A DNA stretch of 32,719 bases from Bacteroidales bacterium (GTDB lineage: Bacteria > Bacteroidota > Bacteroidia > Bacteroidales > UBA10428), in NCBI GenBank assembly GCA_020354785.1, contig CP070654.1:2706198-2738916 (forward strand), in the 5' to 3' direction. The notes under the pieces were generated by a model, which did not search any database, was not told where the DNA came from, and saw only the letters and a list, made by a program, of their open reading frames with translations. The translations under genes were made by a program, and so were the position numbers. Shown here piece after piece: positions 9,055-17,913 of the stretch. Each line of letters begins with the position of its first letter. Within the stretch, counting starts at the first letter, position 1.

Positions 9055-10542
9055 ATGAATAAAAGCTACGATGTAATTATTATTGGTGCAGGAATAGGAG
9101 GTATCACTGCAGGAATATTTCTTTCCAGGCAGGGATATAATGTGACAATATTTGAAAAGAATGCAACCCCCGGAGGAAGATGCGGAAATATTGTTAAGGA
9201 CGGTCACCGGTTTGATATCGGAGCTACATTATTAATGATGCCGGGAGTATTTGAAAAGATATATTCAGCTTTTGGCAGAAGCTATACGGAGGAATTGAAA
9301 TTATATCGCATGGATCCGGTATATAAAGTCAACTTTAATAACGGAGAACAATTATATTTTTCATCGGATCTTGCAGAAATGCAAAAGCAGTTTGAGTCCC
9401 TTGAACCGGGAAGTTATGAAAAGTTCCTGAAGTTAATTTATAAGGGGTACGGAACATACAAGCAATCTATGAAACACATGATTGACCATAACTATAGCAG
9501 TATATTCGATCCTGCTATAATAAACAACGTCTTTCTTCTTATCAAGTCAAAAGCATTCACAGACCATTATAAATTAATCAGCAGACATTTCAAAAATGAA
9601 TTATTGCGTGCAATTCTGTCATTTCAAAATATGTATCTGGGGCAGGATCCGTTTAGTGCATCAGCAATATTTACTCTTATTCCATCTATGGAACTTACTG
9701 AAGGAGTATGGTTCCCGGAAGGAGGCATGAATGGAATAACTGAAAATCTATCCTCCATTGCAGAAGAAAATAATGTGAGATTTATTTTTAACTCACCCGT
9801 AAAAAGAATAAAGGTCAGCGGTAACACGTCAGAAGGAATTATCCTGGCAGATGATTCTTTTCACAAAGCCGATATAATAATTTCAAACGCAGACTTACCT
9901 TATTCATACAACAATCTTTTGCCGGATTCAGGGAAAGCAAGAAGAATTAATAGATTAAACTATACATGTTCAGCCTTTGTTTTTCACTGGGCTATTGATA
10001 CAATTTACCCGCAACTTAAACAACATACTGTTTTCGTGCCGGAAAGCTATAAAGATAGCTTTCACTCAATATTTAAGGATAAATCACTTCCCGGGGAACC
10101 TATATTTTATATACATTCACCTGTTAAATCAGACATATCAGCTGCTCCGGAGAACCAGGATTCTATAAGCGCAATAGTTCCGGTTGGGCATATTGATAAC
10201 AAAAATGAACAGGATTGGGGAACACTAAAAACACAAGCCCGTGAGGCGATGTTTAAAAGACTGTCTGAAGAAGGCATGAATGATTTTGAGAAACATATAA
10301 AATTTGAAATATGTTATACACCACAAACATGGAAATCTGCATTTAATCTTTCAGCCGGAGCTACTTTTGGAAGTTTAAGCCATAATATTATGCAGATGGG
10401 CTATTTCAGACCACATAACAGGCATAAAATATATAAAAATTTGTATTTTGCAGGCGGAGGTACACATCCGGGAAATGGTGTACCTTTAGCATTGATGTCG
10501 GGAAAACTGACTTCGGAAAGAATATTAAAAGAGTTCAATTAA
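9055..10542 (+). CDS. crtI: Phytoene (or diapophytoene) desaturase, CrtI/CrtN family
   Basis: This FAD-dependent membrane-associated desaturase introduces conjugated double bonds into a colourless C40 or C30 carotene precursor. The N-terminal dinucleotide-binding fold reads DVIIIGAGIGGITAG followed by EKNATPGGRC. The C-terminal FAD-contact motif reads LYFAGGGTHPGNGVPLALMS. Both are diagnostic of the CrtI family, and the length of 495 residues is normal. A GTG lies one codon upstream of the ATG at 9055; the ATG is preferred. The stop is 12 bp before crtB, so the two are an operon. Whether the substrate is C40 phytoene or C30 diapophytoene cannot be decided from sequence. No crtE or cyclase gene is nearby. 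Confidence 0.9.
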   Translation: MNKSYDVIIIGAGIGGITAGIFLSRQGYNVTIFEKNATPGGRCGNIVKDGHRFDIGATLLMMPGVFEKIYSAFGRSYTEELKLYRMDPVYKVNFNNGEQLYFSSDLAEMQKQFESLEPGSYEKFLKLIYKGYGTYKQSMKHMIDHNYSSIFDPAIINNVFLLIKSKAFTDHYKLISRHFKNELLRAILSFQNMYLGQDPFSASAIFTLIPSMELTEGVWFPEGGMNGITENLSSIAEENNVRFIFNSPVKRIKVSGNTSEGIILADDSFHKADIIISNADLPYSYNNLLPDSGKARRINRLNYTCSAFVFHWAIDTIYPQLKQHTVFVPESYKDSFHSIFKDKSLPGEPIFYIHSPVKSDISAAPENQDSISAIVPVGHIDNKNEQDWGTLKTQAREAMFKRLSEEGMNDFEKHIKFEICYTPQTWKSAFNLSAGATFGSLSHNIMQMGYFRPHNRHKIYKNLYFAGGGTHPGNGVPLALMSGKLTSERILKEFN

Positions 10543-10554
10543 TATAGTATACAG

Positions 10555-11490
10555 ATGTCTCAGACTAAATTTAAACCTGGAGATATAATAAATATCATTG
10601 ATTTTGCAAAGATATATGATCATCCAAATATACTGATTGCAGCAAGATTTTGGGAGGACGAAAGATATAATGCGGCAAAAATATGCTATAAATTCATGCG
10701 CAGTATTGATGATATGATTGATGATTATAAAGCCGGCAATGGCAGTTTAACATCAGCAAAGAAGAAGTTATTTACAGCAAAAGTAAATGACTGGATATCC
10801 AGCCTTGAGAAATCATCTTCAGATGATCCGTTTATAAAAGAAGTAATTGAAACTGTTACAAACTTTAAAATTCCGTTAAAGCTGTTTCATAATTTCGCAA
10901 AATCGATGATATATGATATTAATAACGATGGATTTGTTAAATATAATGATTTTCTGTTATATGCTGAAGGAGCATCAGTTGCCCCGGCATCACTGTTTGT
11001 ACATTTATGTTGTCTGAAAAAAGAAAATGGTGAATATATCTCTCCTTCATTTGATATCATTGAAGTTGCAAGACCATGCGCATTGTTTAGTTACCTGGTT
11101 CATATTATCCGTGATTTTCAAAAGGATCAGCTTGATAATCTTAACTATTTTGCAATTGATATTTTAAAGAAAAACAAACTCATCCCCTCTGATCTAAAAA
11201 GAATGGCAAACGGCGAGCCTGTAACAGGTAATTTTAGAAATGTGATTAAAGAATATTATGAAAGAGCGGAAGATTACAGGCTAAAAACACAGGAAGAAAT
11301 AAAAAAACTTACATCCAGTATAGAAACCAGATATCTGTTAAGCCTGCATATTATTTATAATCTTTATTTGCAGGTATTTGAACGCATTGATATTTCCGAC
11401 GGCAATTTTACTACAGAAGAGTTAAATCCGTCTCCTCTTGAAATAAAAAACAGGGTGATTGAAGTGATCGACAATATTAAAATACACTGA
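10555..11490 (+). CDS. crtB: Phytoene/squalene synthase family protein (CrtB-like)
   Basis: This trans-isoprenyl diphosphate synthase joins two prenyl diphosphates head to head, giving phytoene or a C30 equivalent. The first Asp-rich motif is SIDDMIDDYKA (D52, D53, D56, D57). The second is RDFQKDQLDN (D187, D191). Both are needed for Mg-diphosphate binding. The normal VAG-VG segment between them reads EGASVAPASLFVH, so the protein belongs to a divergent branch and product length is open. At 311 residues it is of usual size. It lies 12 bp after crtI, and its stop is separated from the next ATG by a single base, which implies coupled translation. The gene symbol follows from the partner CrtI. 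Confidence 0.82.
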   Translation: MSQTKFKPGDIINIIDFAKIYDHPNILIAARFWEDERYNAAKICYKFMRSIDDMIDDYKAGNGSLTSAKKKLFTAKVNDWISSLEKSSSDDPFIKEVIETVTNFKIPLKLFHNFAKSMIYDINNDGFVKYNDFLLYAEGASVAPASLFVHLCCLKKENGEYISPSFDIIEVARPCALFSYLVHIIRDFQKDQLDNLNYFAIDILKKNKLIPSDLKRMANGEPVTGNFRNVIKEYYERAEDYRLKTQEEIKKLTSSIETRYLLSLHIIYNLYLQVFERIDISDGNFTTEELNPSPLEIKNRVIEVIDNIKIH

Positions 11491-11491
11491 T

Positions 11492-11893
11492 ATGAAGCAA
11501 ATACTTACATTTTCTATTATCCTTTTATTAATGACAGGCTGTTCGTTAATGAAGAATATGATGATGAAAAGGATGGAAAATATGTCTGATGAAGAGAGGA
11601 TGGAAATGATGTCGGAAATGATGAGAAGAGGAGACAGCAGTTCATGTAGTGAGATGATGGAAAACATGTCGGGGAAATCTTGGAATGATACCCTGTCAAA
11701 GGCAGCTATGGCATGTAAAATGATGCCATTATGTGTTGAAAATATTATGCTAACACTTGATGATAGTTTAAAGGCACAATTTCTTGTTGATATCACAAGA
11801 AATATAATTGTAAACGGTTATGATACCATACCGGTAAAGAACAGGCCATACTTTAAAGCTGAAATGATCAGGGCTGTTCAAGAGCTCGAGTAA
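11492..11893 (+). CDS. Methionine-rich putative lipoprotein in the crt operon
   Basis: I do not recognise this protein. The 133 residues begin MKQILTFSIILLLMTGC, a short signal ending in a lipobox-like MTGC (C17). Residues 20-59 are strikingly Met-rich, with MM and MMM runs separated by Lys, Arg, Glu and Asn. The whole protein has about 21 Met and four Cys (17, 52, 75, 81). The C-terminal half is more ordinary, with a hydrophobic/charged helical pattern. Its ATG lies one base after the crtB stop, so it is almost certainly co-expressed with the carotenoid genes. Met clusters can bind Cu(I) in other proteins, but that role is only a guess here. The next gene is convergent, 6 bp away. Confidence 0.7.
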   Translation: MKQILTFSIILLLMTGCSLMKNMMMKRMENMSDEERMEMMSEMMRRGDSSSCSEMMENMSGKSWNDTLSKAAMACKMMPLCVENIMLTLDDSLKAQFLVDITRNIIVNGYDTIPVKNRPYFKAEMIRAVQELE

Positions 11894-11899
11894 TAAAAA

Positions 11900-12583
11900 C
11901 TACTGTTTCACGATCCTTTCCTGTATAAACTCTTCCGGGTACTTTTTGAAACGATAATAGAAAGCACCTTTCTTTGAGTCGGTAGTATTTTTATCATCCA
12001 GCTTTTCTATAACTTTTAGTGATAGAATTTTTTTTCTGAAATTTCCGGGATCGAACTGGCGCTGAAATATGGCTTCGTATAAAGTTCTAAGCTGCAGGAT
12101 GGTGAACCTTTCAGGCAGTAATTTTTCTCCTATTAATGAATAACTTGCTCTGAGCTTGAGTTTTTCATGTGCATATTTTACCATGAGTTCATGGTCGAAG
12201 ATTAAGTCAGGTTTTTCTGAAAATGTCCACCATACTGCTCCATGTTCTTTAACCAGATCTTTATCATGTTTATCAATCCTGATCATTGCATAAAAGACAA
12301 CACTGATCACTCTTCCTCCGGGATCCCTGTCAGGATTGGAAAATACATGTACCTGCTCAAGATATATATCTTTCAGTCCGGTTATTTGATATAATACCCG
12401 TTCAGCGGCCTTTTCAACTGTCTCATCATCCTGCACCCAGCCCCCCATTAGTGACCATTCACCCAGTGCCGGCTGAAACCTTCTTTGTGACAGCAACAGT
12501 TTAAGATCATCATCTTCATAGCCAAAGATTATACAATCAACAGCTACATGATGTTTTGGGTGTTTATATAAGGAAGCTGACAT
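11900..12583 (-). CDS. araR: Nudix-fold transcriptional regulator of arabinose use (AraR-type)
   Basis: This resembles the Bacteroides AraR family, in which a Nudix-like domain senses L-arabinose and a C-terminal winged helix binds DNA. In the 227 residues the Nudix box region is 48-70 (GWVQDDETVEKAAERV and following). The consensus GX5EX7REUXEEXGU is broken: the Glu after Arg62 is V63, and the EE pair is Q66-I67. Hydrolase activity is therefore unlikely and a regulatory role likely. Residues about 155-225 (RFTILQLRTLYEAIF, then FRKKILSLKVIEKL) look like the winged helix. It is the last gene of the ara operon, 41 bp after the mutarotase gene. An NrtR-type regulator of NAD metabolism is the alternative, disfavoured by the neighbours. 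Confidence 0.85.
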   Translation of the reverse strand: MSASLYKHPKHHVAVDCIIFGYEDDDLKLLLSQRRFQPALGEWSLMGGWVQDDETVEKAAERVLYQITGLKDIYLEQVHVFSNPDRDPGGRVISVVFYAMIRIDKHDKDLVKEHGAVWWTFSEKPDLIFDHELMVKYAHEKLKLRASYSLIGEKLLPERFTILQLRTLYEAIFQRQFDPGNFRKKILSLKVIEKLDDKNTTDSKKGAFYYRFKKYPEEFIQERIVKQ

Positions 12584-12624
12584 CAGGGCTTATTATTTTT
12601 CACCATATACTCCCGTGCCGGGTT

Positions 12625-13761
12625 CTATTCCATAACGCTGAATTTTAATATACTCAGCTGCCTGTATTTTTCTCCGGGCCTTAGCACAGTTGACGGGAAA
12701 TCAGGATGATTAGGGGAATCAGGGTAATGCTGGGGTTCAATGGCCACAGCAGCCCTGTATTTATAAGGTTTACCTGATTTTCCGGTTACAGTACCATCCA
12801 TAAAATTTCCGCAATAAAACTGAAAAGCCGGTTCAGTTGTATAAACTTCTATAACCCTTCCAGTGCTTTCCTCCCACAGTTTTACTGCCAGAGTAAGTGT
12901 ATTTGCCGAGTCTTTTTTAATTACCCAGTTGTGATCATAACCAAGTCCGAATTCTAACTGTTCATTTTCTATCCCTATATCCCTGCCTATTTGCTTGCCT
13001 TTTGTAAAATCAAAAGGAGTATCAGCTACAGGCCTTATTTCTCCTGTGGGTATAAGGGTATTGTCGACAGGTGTAAAATAATCAGCATTACCCATAAAGT
13101 AATGGTCAAGAATAGTTGTATCACCCTCGCCTTTCAGATTGAAATAGCTGTGATGTGATAAATTCACTATAGTAGATTTATCAGTTTCGGCTTCGTATTC
13201 CATTTTTAATTCATTTTCATCTGTCAGGGTGTATATTTTCTTAATTTCCAGATTTCCCGGATAGCCTTCTTCACCATCGGTTGACAGGTATGAAAAGGTG
13301 AGTGTATTTCCTTCCTGTTTGGTGTCCCAGACCCTCTTATCAAATCCTTTTTCACCTCCATGAAGTGTGTTTGCCCCATCATTTAAAGCCAGATTGTATT
13401 CTTCTCCATCAAGTGTAAATTTCCCTTCTTTTATCCTGTTGGCATAGCGTCCGACAATGCATCCAAGGTACATCTTATCTTTAAGGTAACTTTCAATATT
13501 ATCAAATCCCAGGGCAATATCGGCACATTCCCCGTTCCTGTCTGGCGTCAGCAATGATACAACTCGTGCCCCATAGTTTGTAAAATAGACTTTTATACCA
13601 TTAGTATTTTCAAGCAAATACAATCCTGTTTTCTTCCCGTCAATTTCCTTCTCAAAGGCTTCCTTTTCAAGGAGGTATTGTTTGCATGAGTCTTTAACAC
13701 TTACTTTAGTTGTGCATGCAACTAAAGTAACAATACATAAGAATAATAATGTTCGTTTCAT
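12625..13761 (-). CDS. galM: Aldose 1-epimerase (mutarotase), predicted lipoprotein
   Basis: This enzyme interconverts alpha and beta anomers of aldoses, here probably L-arabinose given the operon. The first residues, MKRTLLFLCIVTLVAC, form a signal with a canonical lipobox LVAC, so the enzyme is predicted to be a periplasm-facing or surface lipoprotein. Family motifs are visible: NTLHGGEKGFDKRVW, NLSHHSYFNLKG and AVAIEPQHYPDSPNHP. They carry the conserved His residues and the catalytic Glu. The 378-residue length fits the exported Bacteroidota type. It begins 7 bp after the araB stop, so it is in the same transcript. The gene symbol is the family name; substrate specificity is inferred from context. 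Confidence 0.88.
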   Translation of the reverse strand: MKRTLLFLCIVTLVACTTKVSVKDSCKQYLLEKEAFEKEIDGKKTGLYLLENTNGIKVYFTNYGARVVSLLTPDRNGECADIALGFDNIESYLKDKMYLGCIVGRYANRIKEGKFTLDGEEYNLALNDGANTLHGGEKGFDKRVWDTKQEGNTLTFSYLSTDGEEGYPGNLEIKKIYTLTDENELKMEYEAETDKSTIVNLSHHSYFNLKGEGDTTILDHYFMGNADYFTPVDNTLIPTGEIRPVADTPFDFTKGKQIGRDIGIENEQLEFGLGYDHNWVIKKDSANTLTLAVKLWEESTGRVIEVYTTEPAFQFYCGNFMDGTVTGKSGKPYKYRAAVAIEPQHYPDSPNHPDFPSTVLRPGEKYRQLSILKFSVME

Positions 13762-13768
13762 AGTTTAT

Positions 13769-15448
13769 TTATTTTATAAGTTCATTTTCAACGAATTTTC
13801 CCAGCATGATATATTTATTATAAATCTTCTGATATTTTTCAGCATTAGCAGGATCCGGACTATATTCTTTCTCAAATCCGTTTCCCATCTTTTCTTTTGC
13901 CTGATCAAATGTTGAATAAATACCTCCGGCTACAGATGCTGCCATTGCAGATCCAAGAGCACAGGCTTGCTCTGAAGTGGCAACCAGCAGGGGTTTATTT
14001 AAAACATCGGCTAATACCTGCATAACAAAATCTGATTTTTTTGCTACACCTCCCAGTGCTATAATACCGTCAATCCGTACACCTTGCTGTATAAACCTTT
14101 CAACGATAGCTTTTGAACCGAAAGCTGTAGCTTCAACCAGTGCTCTGAATACCCTTGGGGCATCTGAACCTAATGATAAGCCGGTAATAGCTCCTTTAAG
14201 ATTTTGATTTGCATCCGGTGTTCTTCGCCCGTTCAGCCAGTCCAGTGCCAGGACACCTGATTCCTCAACAGGTACTTTTTTTGCTTCCTCTGATAGTTTA
14301 GGTATCAGCTCGTCGGTAATATTTTTTACAAGGGCACTTTTAATTTTGTTATCAAGTTTGTCGTCTTTTTGTAAGAAATACTCCACTGGCCACAGCAATA
14401 GCTCTTTAAACCATGCATATACATCTCCAAAGGCTGACTGTCCTGCTTCAAGACCTATCAGTCCTGGAAGAACGGAACCGTCAACCTGTCCGCAAATACC
14501 CTCGATAAGGTTGTCTCCCACAGATTCTTTTGGAGCGGCCAGTATATCGCAGGTTGAAGTACCGACTATTTTGCACATATAGTAAGGTTTTACCTCACCG
14601 CCTACCGCCCCCAGATGGGCATCGAAAGCACCGACGCCAATTATTACATCCTTCGGGAGTCCGAGTTTTTCTGCCCATTCAACTGTGATTTTTCCTGCCT
14701 GTTCATCAACGGTATAAGTATCGGTGTACAGTTTTTCCCTGAGTCCTGATAATAGCGGGTCAACAGATGACAGGAATTCTTCGGACGGCAGTCCGTTCCA
14801 TTTCTCATGCCACATTGCTTTATGACCTGCTGCGCACCTGCTTCTTTTTATTTTCTGAATATTACCGGTGCCTGTAAGTAAGGCAGGGATCCAGTCACAA
14901 TGTTCAACCCATGAGTATGCTGCTTTCCTGACTTTTTCATCTTTGCGAAGTACATGTAAGATTTTTGCCCAGAACCATTCCGATGAATAAACTCCTCCTT
15001 CGTACATTGTATAATCTATTCCACCCCAGCTTTTAGCTTTGTCATTAATTTCTTCCGCTTCTTTAACTGAAGTGTGATCTTTCCAAAGCACGAACATTGC
15101 ATTCGGATTTTCTTCAAATCCTGATGTCATTGATAATGGCACACCCTGCTCATTCACGGCTACAGGGGTAGAACCTGTAGTATCTACTGATATGGCTGTA
15201 ATATTGTTTACTACATCGGGATTACTTTTTTCTACCAGCTCTTTAATTGTATATTCCAGACCCTCAATGTAATCCAGGGGATGCTGCCTGAACTGATTAT
15301 CTGCAGGGGAACAATATTTCCCCTGCTTCCAGCGGGGATAGTAGAAGACCGAATCTGCAATTTCTTTTCCATTTGCAGTGTCAACGAGAATTGACCTTAC
15401 TGAGTCAGTACCATAGTCGATTCCAATAACATATTTTGAATTACTCAT
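13769..15448 (-). CDS. araB: L-ribulokinase (AraB)
   Basis: This cytosolic kinase phosphorylates L-ribulose to L-ribulose-5-phosphate with ATP. It belongs to the FGGY family: the N-terminal phosphate loop reads IGIDYGTDSVRS and the second ATPase-fold half begins IIGVGAFDAHLGAVGG. RSRCAAGHKAMWH is the segment that separates AraB-type ribulokinases from xylulokinases and glycerol kinases. The 559 residues are the normal AraB length. It is the third gene of the operon. An 82-bp gap separates it from araD, with no convincing terminator or promoter in it, and it overlaps nothing. Confidence is high because family, length and both flanking pathway genes agree. Confidence 0.95.
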   Translation of the reverse strand: MSNSKYVIGIDYGTDSVRSILVDTANGKEIADSVFYYPRWKQGKYCSPADNQFRQHPLDYIEGLEYTIKELVEKSNPDVVNNITAISVDTTGSTPVAVNEQGVPLSMTSGFEENPNAMFVLWKDHTSVKEAEEINDKAKSWGGIDYTMYEGGVYSSEWFWAKILHVLRKDEKVRKAAYSWVEHCDWIPALLTGTGNIQKIKRSRCAAGHKAMWHEKWNGLPSEEFLSSVDPLLSGLREKLYTDTYTVDEQAGKITVEWAEKLGLPKDVIIGVGAFDAHLGAVGGEVKPYYMCKIVGTSTCDILAAPKESVGDNLIEGICGQVDGSVLPGLIGLEAGQSAFGDVYAWFKELLLWPVEYFLQKDDKLDNKIKSALVKNITDELIPKLSEEAKKVPVEESGVLALDWLNGRRTPDANQNLKGAITGLSLGSDAPRVFRALVEATAFGSKAIVERFIQQGVRIDGIIALGGVAKKSDFVMQVLADVLNKPLLVATSEQACALGSAMAASVAGGIYSTFDQAKEKMGNGFEKEYSPDPANAEKYQKIYNKYIMLGKFVENELIK

Positions 15449-15530
15449 TTTATGTACTTTTTATACTATTAAAATATATAAATGTTCATAGATTAATATT
15501 ATGCTTCATAGTATGTTACATGGGGAGGGT

Positions 15531-16223
15531 TCATTTTTTCTTTTGCCCGTAATATGCATTTTTCCCATGCTTACGCAAGTAATGTTTATCCAGAAGATAC
15601 CTGTCAACCGGATTAGTATTCCCCAGCGCCTCAGTTCTCAATGCCATCTTAGCTACCTCTTCCAGTACTACGGCATTATGAACAGCTTCATCAGGATCAT
15701 TCCCCCAGGTAAAAGGAGCATGACCATTAACCAAGACACCTGGCATGGCTTTATAATCCAATTCTTTAAACCTTTCGTTAATTACCTTGCCTGTATTTAG
15801 CTCATAATCTTTATCAATTTCCTTTTTAGTTAATTTTCGCGTACACGGTATTTCACCATAAAAATAATCGGCGTGTGTAGTGCCGTAAGCAGGGATTGGT
15901 CTGCCAGCCTGCGCCCAGCTTGTTGCCCATTCACTGTGCGTGTGTACAATACCCCCTATTTCTTTGAAATTCTTATATAAGATAAGATGAGTAGGGGTGT
16001 CGGACGAGGGTTTTAAATCACCCTCAACAACATTTCCGTCAAGGTTAACAAGAACCATATCATCGACCTTCATATCATCGTAGGAAATCCCGCTGGGTTT
16101 TATAACGACTATTCCTTTCTCACGGTCAATACCACTTACATTTCCCCATGTAAAGATTACCAGTTCATGTTTTACCAGGCTTAAATTTGCGTGTAATACT
16201 TTATCTTTTAATTCTTTAAGCAC
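15531..16223 (-). CDS. araD: L-ribulose-5-phosphate 4-epimerase (AraD)
   Basis: This zinc enzyme converts L-ribulose-5-phosphate to D-xylulose-5-phosphate, feeding arabinose carbon into the pentose phosphate pathway. The 230 residues show the class II aldolase/epimerase motifs in order: [10 protein letters not shown] (phosphate binding), [10 protein letters not shown], then [14 protein letters not shown] with the two Zn-ligand histidines. These are followed by [17 protein letters not shown] and GHAPFTWG with the third His. The sequence is typical of AraD rather than of fuculose-phosphate aldolase. It follows araA by 16 bp on the same strand. Nothing looks damaged. Confidence 0.95.
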   Translation of the reverse strand: MLKELKDKVLHANLSLVKHELVIFTWGNVSGIDREKGIVVIKPSGISYDDMKVDDMVLVNLDGNVVEGDLKPSSDTPTHLILYKNFKEIGGIVHTHSEWATSWAQAGRPIPAYGTTHADYFYGEIPCTRKLTKKEIDKDYELNTGKVINERFKELDYKAMPGVLVNGHAPFTWGNDPDEAVHNAVVLEEVAKMALRTEALGNTNPVDRYLLDKHYLRKHGKNAYYGQKKK

Positions 16224-16239
16224 AATTATGGAGTTTAGT

Positions 16240-17748
16240 TTATCTTATACCTTTGGAGATATAATAGTACACTTCATTTAGTTTTATTTCCTTTTTGAAA
16301 TCATCAAGGTTTGTATTTTCATCGATAACCAGGCATTCAATTCCAGTCATTTCAGCCAGGTCAAGAATATGATCAATTGATAGTGATTGAGTAAATGCTG
16401 TATGATGAGCACCTCCGGCAAGTATCCAGGCTCCGGCTGCAATTTTCAAATCAGGTTTCGGGGCCCATAAAACCCTTGCAACAGGAAGTTTTGGTAAGTC
16501 AGGAGTATCAACCACTTCAACTTTATTAACCAGCAAACGGTAGCGGTTGCCCAGATCCATCAGGGATACATTCAGAGCTTCACCGGTTGCTGCCTTAAAT
16601 ACAAGGCGTGCAGGATCAGCCTTTCCTCCGATTGACAAAGGATGAACTTCTAAAGAAGGCCTACCTGAAGCAATTGAGGAACATACTTCAAGCATGTGTG
16701 CTCCAAGCACTTTCATTCCTTTAGGATCGAGATGGTATGTGTAGTCTTCCATAAATGAGGCTCCCCCTTTAAGATCTGCGGCCATTGCTTTTACAACCCT
16801 GACCAGTGCAGCAGTTTTCCAGTCACCCTCTGCACCAAATCCATAACCCTGATACATCAACCTCTGTACCGCAAGTCCCGGTAACTGAATCAATCCGTGG
16901 AGGTCCTCAAATGTTGTTGTAAAAGCTTTAAATCCCCCATCGTCCAGAAAAGATTTCATGCCTGATTCCAGTTTTGCCTGATCCTTTATTGCAGAGATAT
17001 ACTGCGGATCATCAAGTACAGACTTATTTATTGTATATTGCTCTTTATATTCATTAAACAATGAGTTAACAGAACTTTCAGATACATTATTTAAATAATC
17101 AACCAGGTCTCCAACACCATATCCATGAACTGATAATCCGAACTGGATCTCGGCTGACACCTTATTACCCTCCGTAACAGCAACACTTCTCATATTGTCA
17201 CCGAAACGTGCAACCTTTAAAGTTGAAAGTTCATGCCTGCCAATAGCAGCTCTTAGCCATATATCCAGTTCTTTTACTACTTCTGGATCTTTCCAGTGCC
17301 CGACAACTACTTTCCTTTCAATTCCCATCCTGGCATTAATAAAACCAAACTCTCTTCCTCCATGAGCTGACTGATTCAGGTTCATGAAATCCATATCTAT
17401 ATCATTCCAGGGAATATCCCTGTTATATTGAGTATGCAAATGTACATAGGGCTTTACAAGATGCTTTAAGCCCGTAATCCACATTTTGGCAGGAGAAAAA
17501 GTATGCATCCAGGCAATTAAACCTATACAATCTTCTGAACTGTTTGCATCATAACAAACCTTTGTAATTGCTTCCGGTGTTGTTAAAACAGATTTAAAAA
17601 TGATTTTAACAGGTGCTTTAACAGCCCCTGAGATACCTGCAACCACAGCTTTAGAATTTATTTCAACCTGCTTAAGGGTTTCTTCTCCATATAGATGCTG
17701 GCTGCCTGTGACAAACCAGACTTCATACTTGTTAGTATTTTTCATCAT
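16240..17748 (-). CDS. araA: L-arabinose isomerase (AraA)
   Basis: This cytosolic Mn-dependent enzyme isomerises L-arabinose to L-ribulose, the first step of the pathway encoded by this operon. The start is set at the tandem ATG at 17748/17745. The frame is open 38 codons further upstream, but that part is Lys/Phe-rich and unlike the family, which begins [17 protein letters not shown]. From 17748 the length is 502 residues, normal for AraA. Active-site motifs known from the E. coli enzyme are intact: [10 protein letters not shown] and SFMEDYTYH (the two Glu), LGAHMLEVC and GGAHHTAF (the two His). It is the first gene of araA-araD-araB-mutarotase-araR. A perfect inverted repeat lies just before the start. 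Confidence 0.95.
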   Translation of the reverse strand: MMKNTNKYEVWFVTGSQHLYGEETLKQVEINSKAVVAGISGAVKAPVKIIFKSVLTTPEAITKVCYDANSSEDCIGLIAWMHTFSPAKMWITGLKHLVKPYVHLHTQYNRDIPWNDIDMDFMNLNQSAHGGREFGFINARMGIERKVVVGHWKDPEVVKELDIWLRAAIGRHELSTLKVARFGDNMRSVAVTEGNKVSAEIQFGLSVHGYGVGDLVDYLNNVSESSVNSLFNEYKEQYTINKSVLDDPQYISAIKDQAKLESGMKSFLDDGGFKAFTTTFEDLHGLIQLPGLAVQRLMYQGYGFGAEGDWKTAALVRVVKAMAADLKGGASFMEDYTYHLDPKGMKVLGAHMLEVCSSIASGRPSLEVHPLSIGGKADPARLVFKAATGEALNVSLMDLGNRYRLLVNKVEVVDTPDLPKLPVARVLWAPKPDLKIAAGAWILAGGAHHTAFTQSLSIDHILDLAEMTGIECLVIDENTNLDDFKKEIKLNEVYYYISKGIR

Positions 17749-17752
17749 TTCT

Positions 17753-17781
17753 TTTTTAAAAGTATATTTTACTTTTAAAAA
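17753..17781 (-). promoter_or_regulatory. Perfect 12-bp inverted repeat before araA (candidate AraR operator or 5'-UTR hairpin)
   Basis: TTTTTAAAAGTA (17753-17764) and TACTTTTAAAAA (17770-17781) are exact reverse complements separated by TATTT. The repeat starts 5 bp upstream of the araA ATG and lies downstream of a candidate -7 element. It could be a repressor site or an RNA hairpin covering the ribosome-binding region. It is all A/T except one G-C pair per arm, so chance is not excluded. Confidence 0.45.
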
Positions 17782-17816
17782 TAAGCATATATTTTTAAAT
17801 AAAAAAGATTTATGAA

Positions 17817-17824
17817 CAAATTTA
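17817..17824 (-). promoter_or_regulatory. Candidate -7 promoter element for the ara operon
   Basis: On the minus strand this reads TAAATTTG, an exact match to the Bacteroidota -7 consensus TAnnTTTG, 68 bp upstream of araA. No TTG is seen at the expected 19-bp spacing, so it is only a candidate. If used, the inverted repeat near araA would lie in the transcribed leader. Confidence 0.3.
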
Positions 17825-17913
17825 GATTGTTTTACTATGTATTTATCTATTTTTATACGCAATATTATTCGAGAGAAATACTTGTATTTTAAAATTAATT
17901 TAGCCTGGTTATT

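Noticed and set aside
10915-10950. EF-hand-like loop DINNDGFVKYND in CrtB
   Set aside because: The spacing fits a calcium loop, but the segment aligns with the conserved helix region of phytoene synthases that precedes the YxxxVA part, so the resemblance is probably chance.
15449-15530. Possible extra promoter or gene between araD and araB
   Set aside because: The 82 bp are AT-rich, with no clear promoter pair, hairpin or ORF.
17749-17862. 38-codon N-terminal extension of araA
   Set aside because: The residues are Lys/Phe/Ile-rich, do not match AraA, and cover the inverted repeat and the likely promoter. The tandem ATG at 17748/17745 gives the normal length.
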